From NCBI RefSeq assembly GCF_040869045.1, contig NC_090323.1:176598083-176662082 (forward strand): a stretch of 64,000 nucleotides of DNA, in the 5' to 3' direction. Below the pieces are notes generated by a model that searched no databases, was not told the origin of the DNA, and worked only from the letters and a program-made list of their open reading frames with translations. The position numbers were made by a program, and so were the translations under genes. Shown here one piece after another: positions 24,590 through 36,050 of this stretch (position 1 is its first letter; every line of letters starts with the position of its first letter). Origin of the DNA: Eurosta solidaginis. Taxonomy: Eukaryota > Arthropoda > Insecta > Diptera > Tephritidae.

Positions 24590-24836
24590 GATAATGTAAG
24601 AGGTTTAATCATTACCTATTCAGAACCAACCTAGACATGGATTATGCATGTCCAACTTGTAACGTGTACCCAGATGATACCAATCATCTTTTCAATTGCA
24701 ATGTGAAACCAACGCCTCTAAAATACTTTTCTTTTCCGTCCACCCCTGTTGAAAAAGCAAACTCCTGTTAGAGGATATTGATGACAATTTGCTAGTAGTA
24801 GCACCTTTTGGGTGGAACGAAGCACACAACAACAAC
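24590..24836 (+). pseudogene. Jockey-type LINE C-terminus with (CAA)n-like tail
   Basis: Forward translation gives CKRFNHYLFRTN, then CPTCNVYPDDTNHLFNC and a PTPLKYFSFPSTPVEKA segment. This is the C-terminal Cys-Cys-His-Cys region of a non-LTR retrotransposon. Stops follow, then a tail ending ACACAACAACAACATAA. It lies immediately next to another LINE 3' end in the opposite orientation. Confidence 0.65.
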
Positions 24837-24842
24837 ATAAGA

Positions 24843-25930
24843 ACCTACTTACTTAATTGATGCTTAAGTGGCATAACCGTTCGTCCAACAAGGCTCAGCA
24901 GTCGCTTCAATGTTTGATAAACTGGCAACATTTAGTCACACCAAGGAAATCTAAATAGTTTTTACCTGGTCATTTCAACGGAGTCGGGACGCCCTTTACC
25001 TCGACTTCCATAGGCGGGATCCGATAACAAATACTTTCTTGTCTATGTTTAAATTTTATGGACTATGTTGATGGCTGCGAGCTCGTACAACTCATCATTA
25101 AAGCTTATTCGGTACCCTTCATCGCAAACACGTAGGAGTCCCTAAATCTTTCGAAGAACATTTCGCTCGAACACTCCTAGAGTCACATCATATAATAGTG
25201 TCATGGTCCATGCTTCTGTATCACAAACCAGGACGGGTACGATCAAAGACTTGTGAAGTATGTTGTTGTTGTTGTTTTTAATTGTTACAATAACAACTTG
25301 CAGAGCATGATTTTAGTTTGGTGAGAGAAGATTTTGCTTCACAAATTCATGCCTAGCCCAAAGTAGCATTTATTTGAAAGAATGACTCTCCGATGATTTT
25401 CAAAGCTAATACTGTTGCTTGTGTACCGGTTCACAAAAATAACGGAATATTTTACGATTTCGATATTATAGCTGCCAACAGTGACATCGATTCCAAGGCG
25501 CAAATGTGCTAACTCTTTACTTGCAGATACTTCGTTTTGTGCTCATTCACCATCTTCTTCGCTTATTTTTCCTGTTTGAAGTAAGCCGAACATACGGCGC
25601 GGGTGTTTCGGCCGATGATATCAATGGCATCAGCATACGCCAGTAGTTGCATGCTTTTATAGAATATTGTTCCAGAGCGATTAACTCCTGCAGTTATAAT
25701 AATTTTCTGCAGCATTAAAATAAAGAAATCGCACGATAGGGGCTCACTTTCATTAAGTTTTCAACGGCTTGGAGAGGTCGTTCCCAATTCTGACTGAGCT
25801 GATGGTGCTGCCCAACGTCATTTTGCAAAAATTTAGACATAGCGGTATATAAGCAGCTCCTTTTCGATGATAAAAACTTAAGGAACGCTCTTTCGTAATT
25901 AGATGTTATAAGGGTCCCACTTCTTACGAT
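24843..25930 (-). pseudogene. second copy of the RTE/Jockey-like LINE, very decayed
   Basis: It runs parallel to 5,986-7,060. Both have the TACTTAATTG tail, GAGCTCGTA.AACTCATC, CGCTCGAACACTC, GCGCAAATG, GGCCGATGATATCAATG and CGACCCAACGTCATTTTG-like text in the same order. A ~45-bp insert with (GTT)n at about 25,262-25,305 is absent from the first copy. No frame stays open for more than about 75 codons. Confidence 0.7.
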
Positions 25931-25934
25931 TGAG

Positions 25935-26264
25935 CACATGAAACTGGTATTTTACATTAAATCATATGAGGAATTCCAAACCAAAAACAATCGGATGCCT
26001 CACTAACAAGTTCCTAGATAACTAAGAAAAGTGTATTGAATGCAGACACATTTTCAAATAATACTTATGACATTATAGCAGTTATGAACACATAAAGACT
26101 TAAAATAACTTGTATAAGACAATGGGAGTGGAAGTTAAAATGGATAATTATTTTCGTTTGAATGTTATTGGATTTTGAGCACTTTGGTGTGAAGGGTATT
26201 AGCTTTTCATAGAGTAAAGGGTCTAGTGACATTATTTCAGTGACACTGAAAGAAATTTTTAGGC
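25935..26264. other. no gene seen
   Basis: Spacer between a LINE copy and a large foldback; nothing recognised. Confidence 0.3.
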
Positions 26265-26265
26265 C

Positions 26266-27075
26266 ATGTATACTAGACTGGGTCGAAAAAAAGTTGCTAA
26301 TGTCGGCCCCTAAATTTAAAGATTATGTTGAGAAGGTTTAGGAAAAAAAATTTTTTTTTGATCCTTCGAAATACAGCCGAAAAGGTTTTTTCGTTGTAAC
26401 TTGGTTATTTGACGTCCGATTTTTAAAATTGATATGTCATTATTTTGGCTTTGAGAAGCTTCACTTTTCTTTCTAATATCCTTTAAAGCTATGAAGTCGT
26501 TTTCACATGAATAGGTCAGCTAACAAAATTGTAACGCCCCCACCCTTAAAGTATCCTTTTTTCCTTACCAAACGAAGGTACTTAAAAATTCAAGAAAATA
26601 TTCCTTTCAACCATCTTACTAAAATAATAAACAAAGAAGTTATAGCACTTTTAATATGACAGGTCAGCATGGATTTGTTGTCTATGTATAATAAGAATCA
26701 AGTAAAATAAATTTCTTGAATTTTTAAGTACCTTCGTTTGGTAATGAAAAAAGGAAGCTTTAGGGGGGGGAGAGGGGACAATTTTGTTAGCTAAACTAAT
26801 CATGTGAAAATGATTTCACAGCTTAAAAGGACATTAGAAAGAAAAGTGAAGCTTCTCAAAGCCAAAATAATGACATATCAATGACATATTTTAAAAATCG
26901 GACGTCAAATAACCAAGTTACAACGAAAAAACCTTTTCGGCTGTATTTCGAAGAATAACAAAAAAAAAAAAAATTTTTTTTCCGAAACCCTCTCAACGTA
27001 ATCTTTAAATTTAGGGCGGATATTTGCAATTTTTTTTTTTTTTTTTTGTATGGGGACCAACCCAGTCTAATGTAC
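26266..27075. mobile_element. large foldback element (arms ~335 bp)
   Basis: Left arm about 26,266-26,605 and right arm about 26,715-27,075 are reverse complements over nearly their whole length, with a ~110-bp centre. Landmarks are AGACTGGGT at the left and ACCCAGTCT at the right edge, plus GACGTC.GATTTTTAAAA and CTTCGTTTGGTAA in both arms. Short frames within the arms are mirror images of each other and not genes. Confidence 0.8.
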
Positions 27076-27079
27076 ACCA

Positions 27080-27975
27080 TCTTTGTCATATCAGTACTAC
27101 AATACGAAGTACATGGCCCAGCTACAGCTTTGCTTGTGAGGCTCATTAAATATATTTTTGGGTTTTTACGAAAATTCTTATTCGTAGGTGTTTTATGGAG
27201 CACTCTGAAGGAGCCTAATAGATCTCAAGGTAAATGGGACCAGATACTTCTAATGTATTTATTATTAATGTATAAGTTGTTGAGTACTCGTATACTAATA
27301 CTCCTAAAGTTATTTTCAAATCGCCCTCAAGGAGTTTACCAGTACTCCACAACTTATCCCAATTTATATATAATTAACAAAACTTTAAACTTAAAAAATT
27401 TAAAAATTGTAGGTAATTATTGCGTTTTGTCACAAAAGTTATTTTTTGGATGGCTAAATTTTTTTTGCTTTCACTTCTCATAAAGATTATTATACAAGTT
27501 TTAGAAAGGAAAGTTATATCCCATCCATATATATAAAAAAAAAAAAGATGACGAGAGAACTATTAGTGCTTTGGTTTGGAACTCTTCAAATGAAATAAGA
27601 AAAAAATATTGTATGTATGTATGTATATGTGAGCTCAATATTGGCAACACTCATTCGTAAAAAACATTGTAAGCTATCTCCTTTAAAATCCCATATAAAA
27701 TGTAAACTTTTAATAACGTCAAATCTCTCATTCAGTTTAAATATTATCCAAACAGACAGTCTTCTTTATTTGTTAACAAAAATAAAGGCACTGAAACTCG
27801 CACAAGAGACTACAAATATAAGAAAAAGAAAAATAAACATAAATATAAATTGAATAAATAAAAATTAATTAAGCGCATCTTTGTTATTTCGTTAGCGTAA
27901 CAAGTCCAATATAGCGCGCATGGCGGAAATAAATACGAAATGGCCAGAAAGTCTGGATGAAAAGGCAATGCCAGA
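27080..27975. other. no supported gene
   Basis: The frame 27,046-27,483 (145 codons) starts inside the foldback arm and continues through A+T-rich DNA with no recognisable domain. A short TATG microsatellite lies near 27,610. Confidence 0.35.
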
Positions 27976-27978
27976 AAT

Positions 27979-29800
27979 GAACAAGTAAGGAAGGTTAAGT
28001 TCGGGTGTAACCGAACATTACATACTCAGTTGAGAGCTATGGTTACAACATAAGGGAAAATAACCATGTAGGAAAATGAACCGAGGGAAACCCTGGAATG
28101 TGTTTGTGTGACATTTTTATCAAATGAAAGACATTAGAGAGTATTTTATGAGGGAGTGGGCCATAGTTCTATAGGTGGACGCCATTTAGGGATGTAGCCA
28201 TAAAGGTGGACCAGGGGTGACTCTAGAATGTGTTTGTACGATATGGGTATCAAAAGAAAGGTGTTAATGAGTATTTTAAAAGGGCGTGGGGCTTAGTTCT
28301 ATAGGCGGACGCCTTTCCGAGATATCGCCATAAAGGTGGACCAGGGGTGACTCTAGAATGAGTTTGTACGATATGGGTATCAAATTAAAGGTATTAATGA
28401 GAGTTTTAAAAGGGAGTGGTGGTAGTTGTATATGTGAAGGCGTTTTCCAGATATCGACCAAAATGTGGACCAGGGTGACCCAGAACATCATCTGTTGGAT
28501 ACCGCTAATTTATTTATATATGTAATACCTGCCAAGATTTTAAGGGTTTTTTATTTCACCCTGCAGAATTTTTTCATTTTCTTCTACTTAATATGGTAGG
28601 TGTCACAACCATTTTATAAAGTTTTTTTCTAAATTTTTATTTCGCGTCAATAAAACAATCCAATTACCTTACCATGTTTCATCCCTTTTTTCGTATTTGG
28701 TATAGAATTATGGAATTTTTTCATTTTTCGTAATTTTCGATATCGAAAAAGTGGGCGTGGTCATAGTCGGATTTCGTTCATTTTTCATACCAAGACAAAA
28801 TGAGTTCAAGTAAGCACGTGAACTAAGTTCATTAAAGATATGTCGATTTATGCTCAAGTTATCGTGTTAACGGCCATGCGGAAGGACAGACGGACGACTG
28901 TGTATAAAAACTGGGCGTGGCATTAACCGATTTCGCCCATTTTCATAGAAAACAGTTAACGTCATAAAATCTATGCCCCTACCAAATTTCAAAAGTATTG
29001 GTTAATTTTTGTTCGACTTATGGCGTTAAAAGTATCCTAGACAAATTAAATGAAAAAGGGCGGAGCCACGCCCATTTTGAAATTTTCTTTTATTTTTGTA
29101 TTTTGTTGCACCATATCATTACTAGAGTTGAATGTTGACATAATTTACTTATATACTGTAAAGATATTAAATTTTTTGTTAAAATTTTACTTTAAAAAAA
29201 TTTTTTTTTTAAACGTGGGCGTGGTCCTTCCCCGATTTTGCTAATTTTTATTAAGCGTACATATAGCAATAGGAGTAACGTTCCTGCCAAATTTCATCAT
29301 GATATCTTCAACGACTGCCAAATTACAGCTTGCAAAATTTTTAAATTACCTTCTTTTAAAAATTGTCCAAAATTTTACTAATTTTCTATTCTGCGTCATA
29401 AGTTGAACTCATCTACCAAGTTTCTTTGCTTTATCTGTCTTTTGTAATGAATTATCGCACTTTTTCGATTTTTCGAAATTTTCGATATCGAAAAAGTGGG
29501 CGTGGTTATAGTCCGATATCGTTCATTTTAAATAGCGATCTGAGATGAGTGCTCAGGAACCTACATACCAAATTTCATCAAGATACCTCAAAATTTACTC
29601 AAGTTATCGTGTTAACGGACGGACGGACGGACGGACGGACGGACGGACGGACATGGCTCAATTAATTTTTTTTTCGATCCTGATTATTTTGATATATGGA
29701 AGTCTATATCTATCTCGATTCCTTTATATATGTACAACCAACCGTTATCCAATCAAACTTAATATACTCTGTGAGTTCTGCTCAACTGAGTATAAAAAGA
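27979..29800 (-). mobile_element. CACGCCC-box repeat, copy C
   Basis: Reverse orientation relative to copy B, edge to edge: ACAAGTAAGGAAGGTTAAG at the left and CAACTGAGTATAAAAA at the right. It contains GGGCGTGG boxes near 28,753, 28,912, 29,217 and 29,497, a GGGCGGAGCCACGCCC palindrome-like box near 29,057, the TTTTCGATATCGAAAA palindrome, and an uninterrupted (GGAC)n run at about 29,617-29,652. The left part has duplicated GGTGGACCAGGGGTGACTC segments (28,206 and 28,337). Confidence 0.8.
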
Positions 29801-29804
29801 GGAA

Positions 29805-30570
29805 CAGCATATATCAATAATAACACACTACACCCTGTAGATTTGTGAGAGAAAAGAAAGTTTAATTGCTTGATTACTGGAGCATTATGGGTATTGAATT
29901 AAGTGGAAGCTTTTTTCTTCTTTAAATCATGCGTAAATAATGGCATTTGTAAATACAAACAAAATGGGAGGAAATGCAAAATAATTGAAAAGACACATAA
30001 CGAAAAGGAAATCAGAGTATATTTATAAAAATTTGTTAAATGATAAATTACACAATTTTTTTTTTTGTACATGGATTTTGCCCTATATATTCGGATTCTA
30101 TGTTCAATTCTATAAAAAAAATGCAATTACTAATCAAAAATATATAGTTTTGTAGAAGTTATAGCGATTTGAAAATTTTGCATTTTTGCACCAGGCTAAT
30201 GTAGGTCCTTTCGCGCTATTTCGGTCGATAGAGGGTGAGTGGTAGCTACCTGATGCAGCGATGCATCGAAAAAAGATCTACTTAAAGCACAACATACTCA
30301 TCTTAATAAAAAAAACCAAAAAAAAAATGCGGCTGAGAAACAGTAAAAAGGATATAAAAGGTCCCAGATACATATGAGTTTAGGTAGATTTGGCAACGCG
30401 TTAAGTACATAATAAAAACTCATCGAAACTTTTACTGACGGATTGACAGGCCTAGCAATAGAGCATGCCAGCTACCTGATAGCGTTTTTGTAAGTAAAAT
30501 TTTTTTTAAGAAGCTGTAGTTTCTTGGGTCACTCGTTGTGGGCGACACTATGTTTTTGCATATCACAGAG
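29805..30570. other. no gene seen
   Basis: A+T-rich spacer upstream of the intron-containing pseudogene. Short reverse frames are unsupported. Confidence 0.35.
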
Positions 30571-30575
30571 GAATG

Positions 30576-32369
30576 ATGTCTTCGAGAAGTTGTAAACGAG
30601 CGGCTAATTCGTTTTGCTATATATGTGGCGAATGTATTAAAAGAAGACAAAAAAGTTTGATTTAACTAAAAACACAAGGATTTGCGAGACCTACCTAGCT
30701 TACTTCGGTTTACCTTTTAAAAACCAGGACAAAAAATGGGCTCCATATGTTTCATGTAACTCTTGCAGAAGCATTCTGGAGCGTAAGTTTACTTTCTCTT
30801 TTTTATTGTACTAACTGTTTCATATATATATAAATATACATATATCTACATATATATAATTGCATAATCACTAAAATTGTTATGAAATGCTTTACGTTTT
30901 ATTATAGTTTGGTACCAGAGTGAGAAAAGAGCCATGAAGTTCGCAGTGCCGAGGATTTGGAGGGAACCGAGTATTCATGACACTGACTGCTATTTTTGTG
31001 TAGTGAAACCACTGAAAGGGAAACGTTTAAGGAAAACAATATAACCGGAACTACCATCGACATCCGCTCCCTTATAACATTCGGAACAAAATCCTGTACC
31101 TGATCTACCTGTGTTGGAAAAGCAACTATTCCCTCAAGACAGCTTTCAAACACCGAGTTCATCTGCATCCCTACATTCAGAATTTGTTCCTCAATTTGAA
31201 CCAGGAATACTACATCTCATCAACTCTGAAGATCTCAGTGACTTAATAAGAGACTTAAATCTATCAAAAGACAAAGCAGAGTTATTAGCATCGCGGCTTG
31301 AACAACGAAATTTACTTACTTCTGGTGTTGGAATATCTCGGCAAAGAAAGCGTCATGAAGAATTTTCTTGTTTCTACAGTAAGGAAGATGGACTCTGTTT
31401 TTGCTATGACGTGAAAGGTTTATTTGAAGCAATTGGTATTCCTTGTAATACAAATGAATGGCGCCTCTTTATCGACAGCTCAACAAAAAGTCTAAAAGCA
31501 GTTCTACTACACAATGGGAAAAAATTTCCATCTATTCCACTGGCACATTCCATATATCTCAAAGAAAATTATGACAGTATTAAAATGCTATTAACTGCAA
31601 TCAAATATACGGAATACAAGTGTGAAGTTATTGGAGACTTCAAGATGGTTTGTTTTTTTACTGGAATGCAAGGTGGATTTACGAAAAACTCCTGTTACTT
31701 TTGCCTATGGGATAGCAGAAATGATGCCGCCCACTATCGCCAAAAACATTGGCCTGAACGTACTGAGTATGGAGTGGGAAGATTTAATATTAAACATGAA
31801 GCAATTGTCGATCCTAAAAATATATTGATGCCTCCATTGCATATTAAATTGGGCCTTATTAAACAATTTGTGAAGGCTCTTAATATTGAGTCTAAAGCTT
31901 TCAAATATTTGCAGACTTTTTTTCCAAAGCTGTCAGAGGCGAAAATTAAAGCTGGAGTCTTTGTTGGCCCTCAAATAAAAAAAAATATGAAATGCGATAT
32001 TTTCCCGGACCTACTTAGCAATGAGGAGAAACTAGCGTGGAACAGTTTTAAGGCAGTAGTTCATGGCTTTCTTGGAAATCATAGGGATGAAAATTATGAT
32101 GAGCTGATAACTGGCATGATTACGAATTTTTCCGCCATCGGATGTAGAATGTCGCTAAAGATGCACATGTTACATTCACATCTGAATAAATTCAAAGATA
32201 ATATGGGAGCTTATTCAGAAGAACACGGGGAGCAATTCCATCAAGATATAATGGAGTTTGAGAAACGCTACCAAGGCCAGTATACGGAAAGCATGATGGG
32301 GGACTATATTTGGACGTTAATAAGATAAAATGTTACCGAATATGGCAGGAAAAGCAGGAAAACGCATTT
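30576..32369 (+). pseudogene. arthropod repeat-family gene (DDE-like?), intron retained, broken
   Basis: Two exons can be read. Exon 1 (ATG at 30576) encodes a Cys-rich start, SFCYICGECIKRR, and, after a one-base frame change near 30,661, AYFGLPFKNQDKKWAPYVSC and NSCRS. A GTAAGT donor at 30,783 and a TTATAG acceptor ending at 30,907 define a 125-bp intron that keeps the frame. Exon 2 gives FAVPRIWREPSIHDTDCYFC, then in-frame stops at 31,042-31,044 and 31,075-31,077, and a 405-codon open stretch (31,111-32,328). That stretch contains GDFKM, CYFCLWDSR, PPLHIKLG, FVGPQIK and SEEHGEQFHQDI. A third stop at 32,326 precedes RKSRKTHF and the likely true end at 32,369. I know this layout from many-copy uncharacterised arthropod proteins. 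A transposase-like role (acidic residues near 122, 176 and 370-374 of the long frame) is inference. Confidence 0.75.
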
Positions 32370-32371
32370 TT

Positions 32372-32790
32372 AAACATTTAAACTGTATTCTAAAACTAAA
32401 TTTATAAGAATAAATCTTAAATGGGTTTTTACTATACTAGAATAAATCAAATCTATGTAAAATTTTGATGAATTTTCATGTGTTTCGTTTTTCTCATTTT
32501 TTTCGAACAAAACCAAATCAAAAACTTTTTTATGTTCATATTCTTATTTCTGGGTGCAAAAGAAATAAAAAAATATACGCACGACCCATGTACAAAAATG
32601 TTGTTGACCAGTGTTATTTAAGAGGTAATATATTTAATTTATTGTGGTCCTACGTTGGAGGGTGCATTGTCAATTTGGTTGAACTTGTTTTCTTAATATA
32701 TTTGTATTTACGTTTGAATTTATGTTCACCCACAGGTTTCAGTAATCAATAAAACAATAAATTATTACCTGATTAAAAAAAATCCAATTA
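32372..32790. other. no gene seen
   Basis: A+T-rich interval between the pseudogene and the mariner fragment. The 95-codon frame at 32,465-32,752 has no recognisable feature. Confidence 0.3.
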
Positions 32791-32795
32791 TAAAA

Positions 32796-33225
32796 GTTTG
32801 GCAGATTTGGATTTGGCAAGCTCTTTGTGAACTCGGGCATAAATCCACGCCGTTCTTTACGATGGGAACCATCAATGCAGAAATTTTCGTGAGAGAGTAT
32901 CTTCAAAAACGTATTTTGCCATTTCTATGTCATCATAATGGTCCAATTATATTTTGGCCACACTTAGCTGCAGACAATGCGCACATGTGAAAAAAATTGA
33001 ATTCACCCATCGTGTCTGAGTTGCGGCCAATTAAGCGATAGTGGGCTCTGATGAAAATAAACGTTTTAGAATAGGAAAACCAACAAAAACCGTTACGGAA
33101 GAACAAAAACTGTTGCGAACTGTGTCTCACTGTGTGTGAATATAGTCGTTGTACAAAACTTGATGTCAGGAGTCTCCAGAAAATTTCGGTCATATCGATA
33201 ACGAGGAATAAATTGATAAAATGTC
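32796..33225 (+). pseudogene. second Tc1/mariner-type transposase C-terminus
   Basis: Forward translation from 32,796 gives WQALCELGHKSTPFFTMGT, INAEIFVREYLQKRILPFL and IIFWPHLAADNAH. After a stop follow SELRPIKR and a W-A-L segment. The order matches the catalytic second half of a mariner-like DDE transposase, where the WPDLA aspartate is catalytic. Here it is histidine, and several stops interrupt the frame. It is distinct from the mariner at 21,375. Confidence 0.7.
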
Positions 33226-33314
33226 TATACCTTTCATAAATATAAAAAAAAAACAATTATTTCTTCAAGCTGGCTCTAGGTCAATAAATTAAACAAGTTG
33301 TTGTTGTTTTTGTT

Positions 33315-33358
33315 CCAATATATTTCGATCTCCAACGGAGATCGTCATCGGGGACTAC
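33315..33358 (-). ncRNA. hammerhead-like hairpin in the Penelope 3' end
   Basis: On the reverse strand: CCCGATGA, a 7-bp stem GATCTCC/GGAGATC with a GTT loop, then GAAA. Penelope-like elements are known to carry hammerhead ribozyme motifs. The core box reads CCGATGA instead of CTGATGA and there is one extra base before the stem, so activity is doubtful. Confidence 0.4.
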
Positions 33359-33471
33359 AATAATAAATAAATAAACACTTTATTTTACACAATTTATCAC
33401 AGACAAATTTATATATATGTATGTATAAACATATTAGCATTACTGCAAACATACATACATGAGTTCAGATG

Positions 33472-35975
33472 TTAGGTGGGCAGCGTCTGTTCGAGATGCT
33501 GTTGTTGAACTGATTTTCGCGAGTCAAGTAAGTGGCGGTAGATGTGTGCACACATTTCAGAGTCTTTCTTGTAGTTCAATCTTTTGTTCTCGTCCGTGTC
33601 TATTATGTGGAGCATCTCCAAAGTAAAGCGTTTGTTGTAATGCTGTTCTTGCTGTAGTATGCTCACAGCGTCAAAGTCTGGTTTATGTCCGCTCTCCGCA
33701 CAGTGGGCCGCAAGTGCTGTTTTATGTGTATTGCTTGATTGTAAACATTTGATGTCAGATCGGTGCCCTGCTATTCTTGTTTTTAACTTATTTTTCGTTG
33801 TGCCAACATATTCTTTCGCACAAATGTTATCTCCGTCTCCTGCACATGGTATCTTGTATACAATATTGTTTTTCTCCATCGTTTCTAATTTACTTTTCAT
33901 ATTCTTGAAAAATATTTGGTTTGTGTACGCCGGTTTGTGTGCAATTCCAATTCTTTCTTTATCATAAACATTTGAGCATTGTAATCTTTCGGAAAAGCCA
34001 GGTATATATATAATAGATTTATATGTGATCGGTTTTTTACCTTCGATTTTTGATTTGGTACCCTTATGATGCGTGTTTATCAACCTACGTATTACCCCGG
34101 ACGGGAAATCGTTCATCTTGAGAATGTGCTCGATGCGTTTTTTATTCTCAGGGTGAAAAATTGAATCACTAGTATCTAAAACTCGCCGGATAAAATTTTC
34201 GCTGTATTAAAAATCATACTTTTCGGATGTTTAGATAAATAATTTATAATACGTCCTGAAGATGTAGGCTTTTGGTACCAATCCACTTTAATTTTATTGC
34301 TTATTTTACATACCAAAGAGTCTAAAAATGGTAATTTGCCATCTTTTTCCAACTCCATCTTGAATTGTATATCTTTGTGGTATGAATTTAGCAAATTGAA
34401 GGTTTCGTCCAGTTTATCCTCCTTTACTAATGCAAACACATCGTCTACGTATTTACTAAGTAGTCTCGTGTTCTTTACTACTTTTCCTAAAATTTCTTCC
34501 ATTACAATGTCGGCGACAATCGGTGATGCCGGAGATCCCATTGGAAGACCCTTTAATTGCGTATATATTCGTTCCTCGTACTTAAAATATCTATTTTCAC
34601 AAATACAAAACGTCACTATTTCCATAAAAAGATTTTTAGGCATATTCGTATATTGTTTAATCTCCTCCCATTTCGCCCGAATCGCCTGTATAGCAAAGTC
34701 TGTTGGTATACTTGGAAATAGTGATATAACATCAAACGATACAAAACGCTCATCATCACATATATAGTTGTCATTGACTTTGTCCTTAAATTCTATTGCA
34801 CTTTTAACATTGAACACCGATTTCATCGTCAAGTTTTTTAAAATATTAGTCAAGTACTTACATAAATTATAGGACGGAGCATTTATCATGGAACAAATGG
34901 GTCTTAATGGCATATTTTCCTTGTGAACTTTTGGTAAACCATACATTCGGGGTGGAATAGCTGTATGCGTGGTCATTTTATATTTTTCTGTTTTTGTTAT
35001 AAGACCTAATTTATGTAATTTTTCTACTAATTGGTTGTTTTTGGTCTGTAATCTTAGTGTCGGATCTTGGCGTAAAATTCGATATATTGACATATCATTC
35101 AATATGTTGTCCATTCTTAACCTATAATCTGTTTTCTCCATAGCGACGGTCACGTTTCCCTTGTCTGCATTTAAAATTACAATTTCTTTATTTTTGTTCA
35201 GAAATCTTCGCGTTCGCTCCACTGTATCTTTGATGGCCATATCTGTTTTGTCACCTCTTCGCTTTGTCATCGATTCTTTTATAAGCAATGATATTTTCGT
35301 TCTCGCGGATTCCTGTTCTTCTTTGTTCTCTACGCTCTGTACCAATTCCTCACCATCCGCAATGCATTTAAAGAGCGGAAATTCTTCTTTTGTTATTGGT
35401 AAACCAAACTTTGGCCCTTTTGCTAGCAGCGCCTCCACATCAGGTGGGAATTCCGTATTTGTTTTGTTTACCAACCAATGCTTGTTTTTGTTGGTTCCTA
35501 ATATTTGTGCATTTCTCTCGTCTCGCAGTTTTTCAAACTTTAATTTTTGTGTGTTTTTACATTTTGTAGCTTTTTTGCATGTAAGCCGCTGTTCGCTTTC
35601 AAATAAAGCTGTGACGTCATCCTTTTCCATATATTGGCCTAGTTTCTCCTTTGTAATCATAATTCGTTTTTCCTTTTCCTTTAGAAGCTCATGTTTATAT
35701 TTTATTAGTGTGCTTAGTATTTTACTGTGAAATAAGTGTATATGTCTCTCCAGTGTGTGTTTGGTATGTTTCGGTATATAGTTATCGACGGTAAATATGT
35801 AGTCAAGTTTGGTCGTATTTTGTATAAACTTGGGTATAATTTTGGATTTTCTACACTGTAATAAAAACTTAATACTAGACCGTAGCTTGGCTATCTGTAG
35901 GGATTGTGTGTTGAACCTGTTGATGCGATTTCTTATTGTGTTGTTGTAGTTGCTCTTCAGCTTGGCGTAAACCAT
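33472..35975 (-). pseudogene. Penelope-like reverse transcriptase with GIY-YIG endonuclease, one frameshift
   Basis: The first frame (35,975-34,176, 599 residues) is a Penelope-type RT. It has YGLPKVHKENMPLRPICSM near 345-363, the first palm aspartate at about 415 in FVSFDVISLFPSIP, GLPMGSP at 476-482, the catalytic YVDD at 509-512 and FLDSLV near 550. The second frame (33,472-34,116 and some codons upstream) carries the endonuclease: IVYKIPC at 85-91, EYVGTT at 102-107, an arginine at 114 and a Cys/His region HCAESGH. The two join by a one-base offset in an A/T run near 34,190, so translation of the RT frame now stops just after it. In intact family members both domains are one protein of about 840 residues that primes reverse transcription at a nicked target. 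Catalytic residues appear present. Confidence 0.9.
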
Positions 35976-36050
35976 CTTCGTTGAGTGTCTACCCTTACGG
36001 CGTGCCTTCCGTATTTATAACAAATTTTGATTTTTGGCGACCTTTAAATT

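Larger units (their letters stand above)
33250..36050 (-). mobile_element. Penelope-like element, nearly full length
   Basis: Reverse orientation. The 5' leader lies at about 35,976-36,050, the RT/endonuclease coding region at 35,975-33,472, and the 3' non-coding end at 33,471-33,250, which holds a hammerhead-like hairpin and TTTATTGACC..GAGCCAGC. The same terminal segment (TTCTTCAAGCTGGCTCTAGG) appears at 33,255 and again at 36,060, consistent with the terminal repeats of this retroelement class. Apart from one frameshift the element looks young. Confidence 0.85.

Noticed and set aside
27046..27483. Forward 145-codon frame
   Set aside because: Begins in a foldback arm and continues into A+T-rich spacer; no domain seen.
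27515..27560. Possible third Helitron start (CCATATATATAAAAAA)
   Set aside because: Nothing after it matches the other Helitron starts and no CTAG end is near.
29617..29652. (GGAC)n run considered as a separate microsatellite locus
   Set aside because: It occurs at the same place in other copies of the CACGCCC-box family, so it is part of that repeat.
35161..35730. Forward 189-codon frame antisense to the Penelope RT
   Set aside because: Mirror of the real reverse-strand coding sequence, with no domain of its own.
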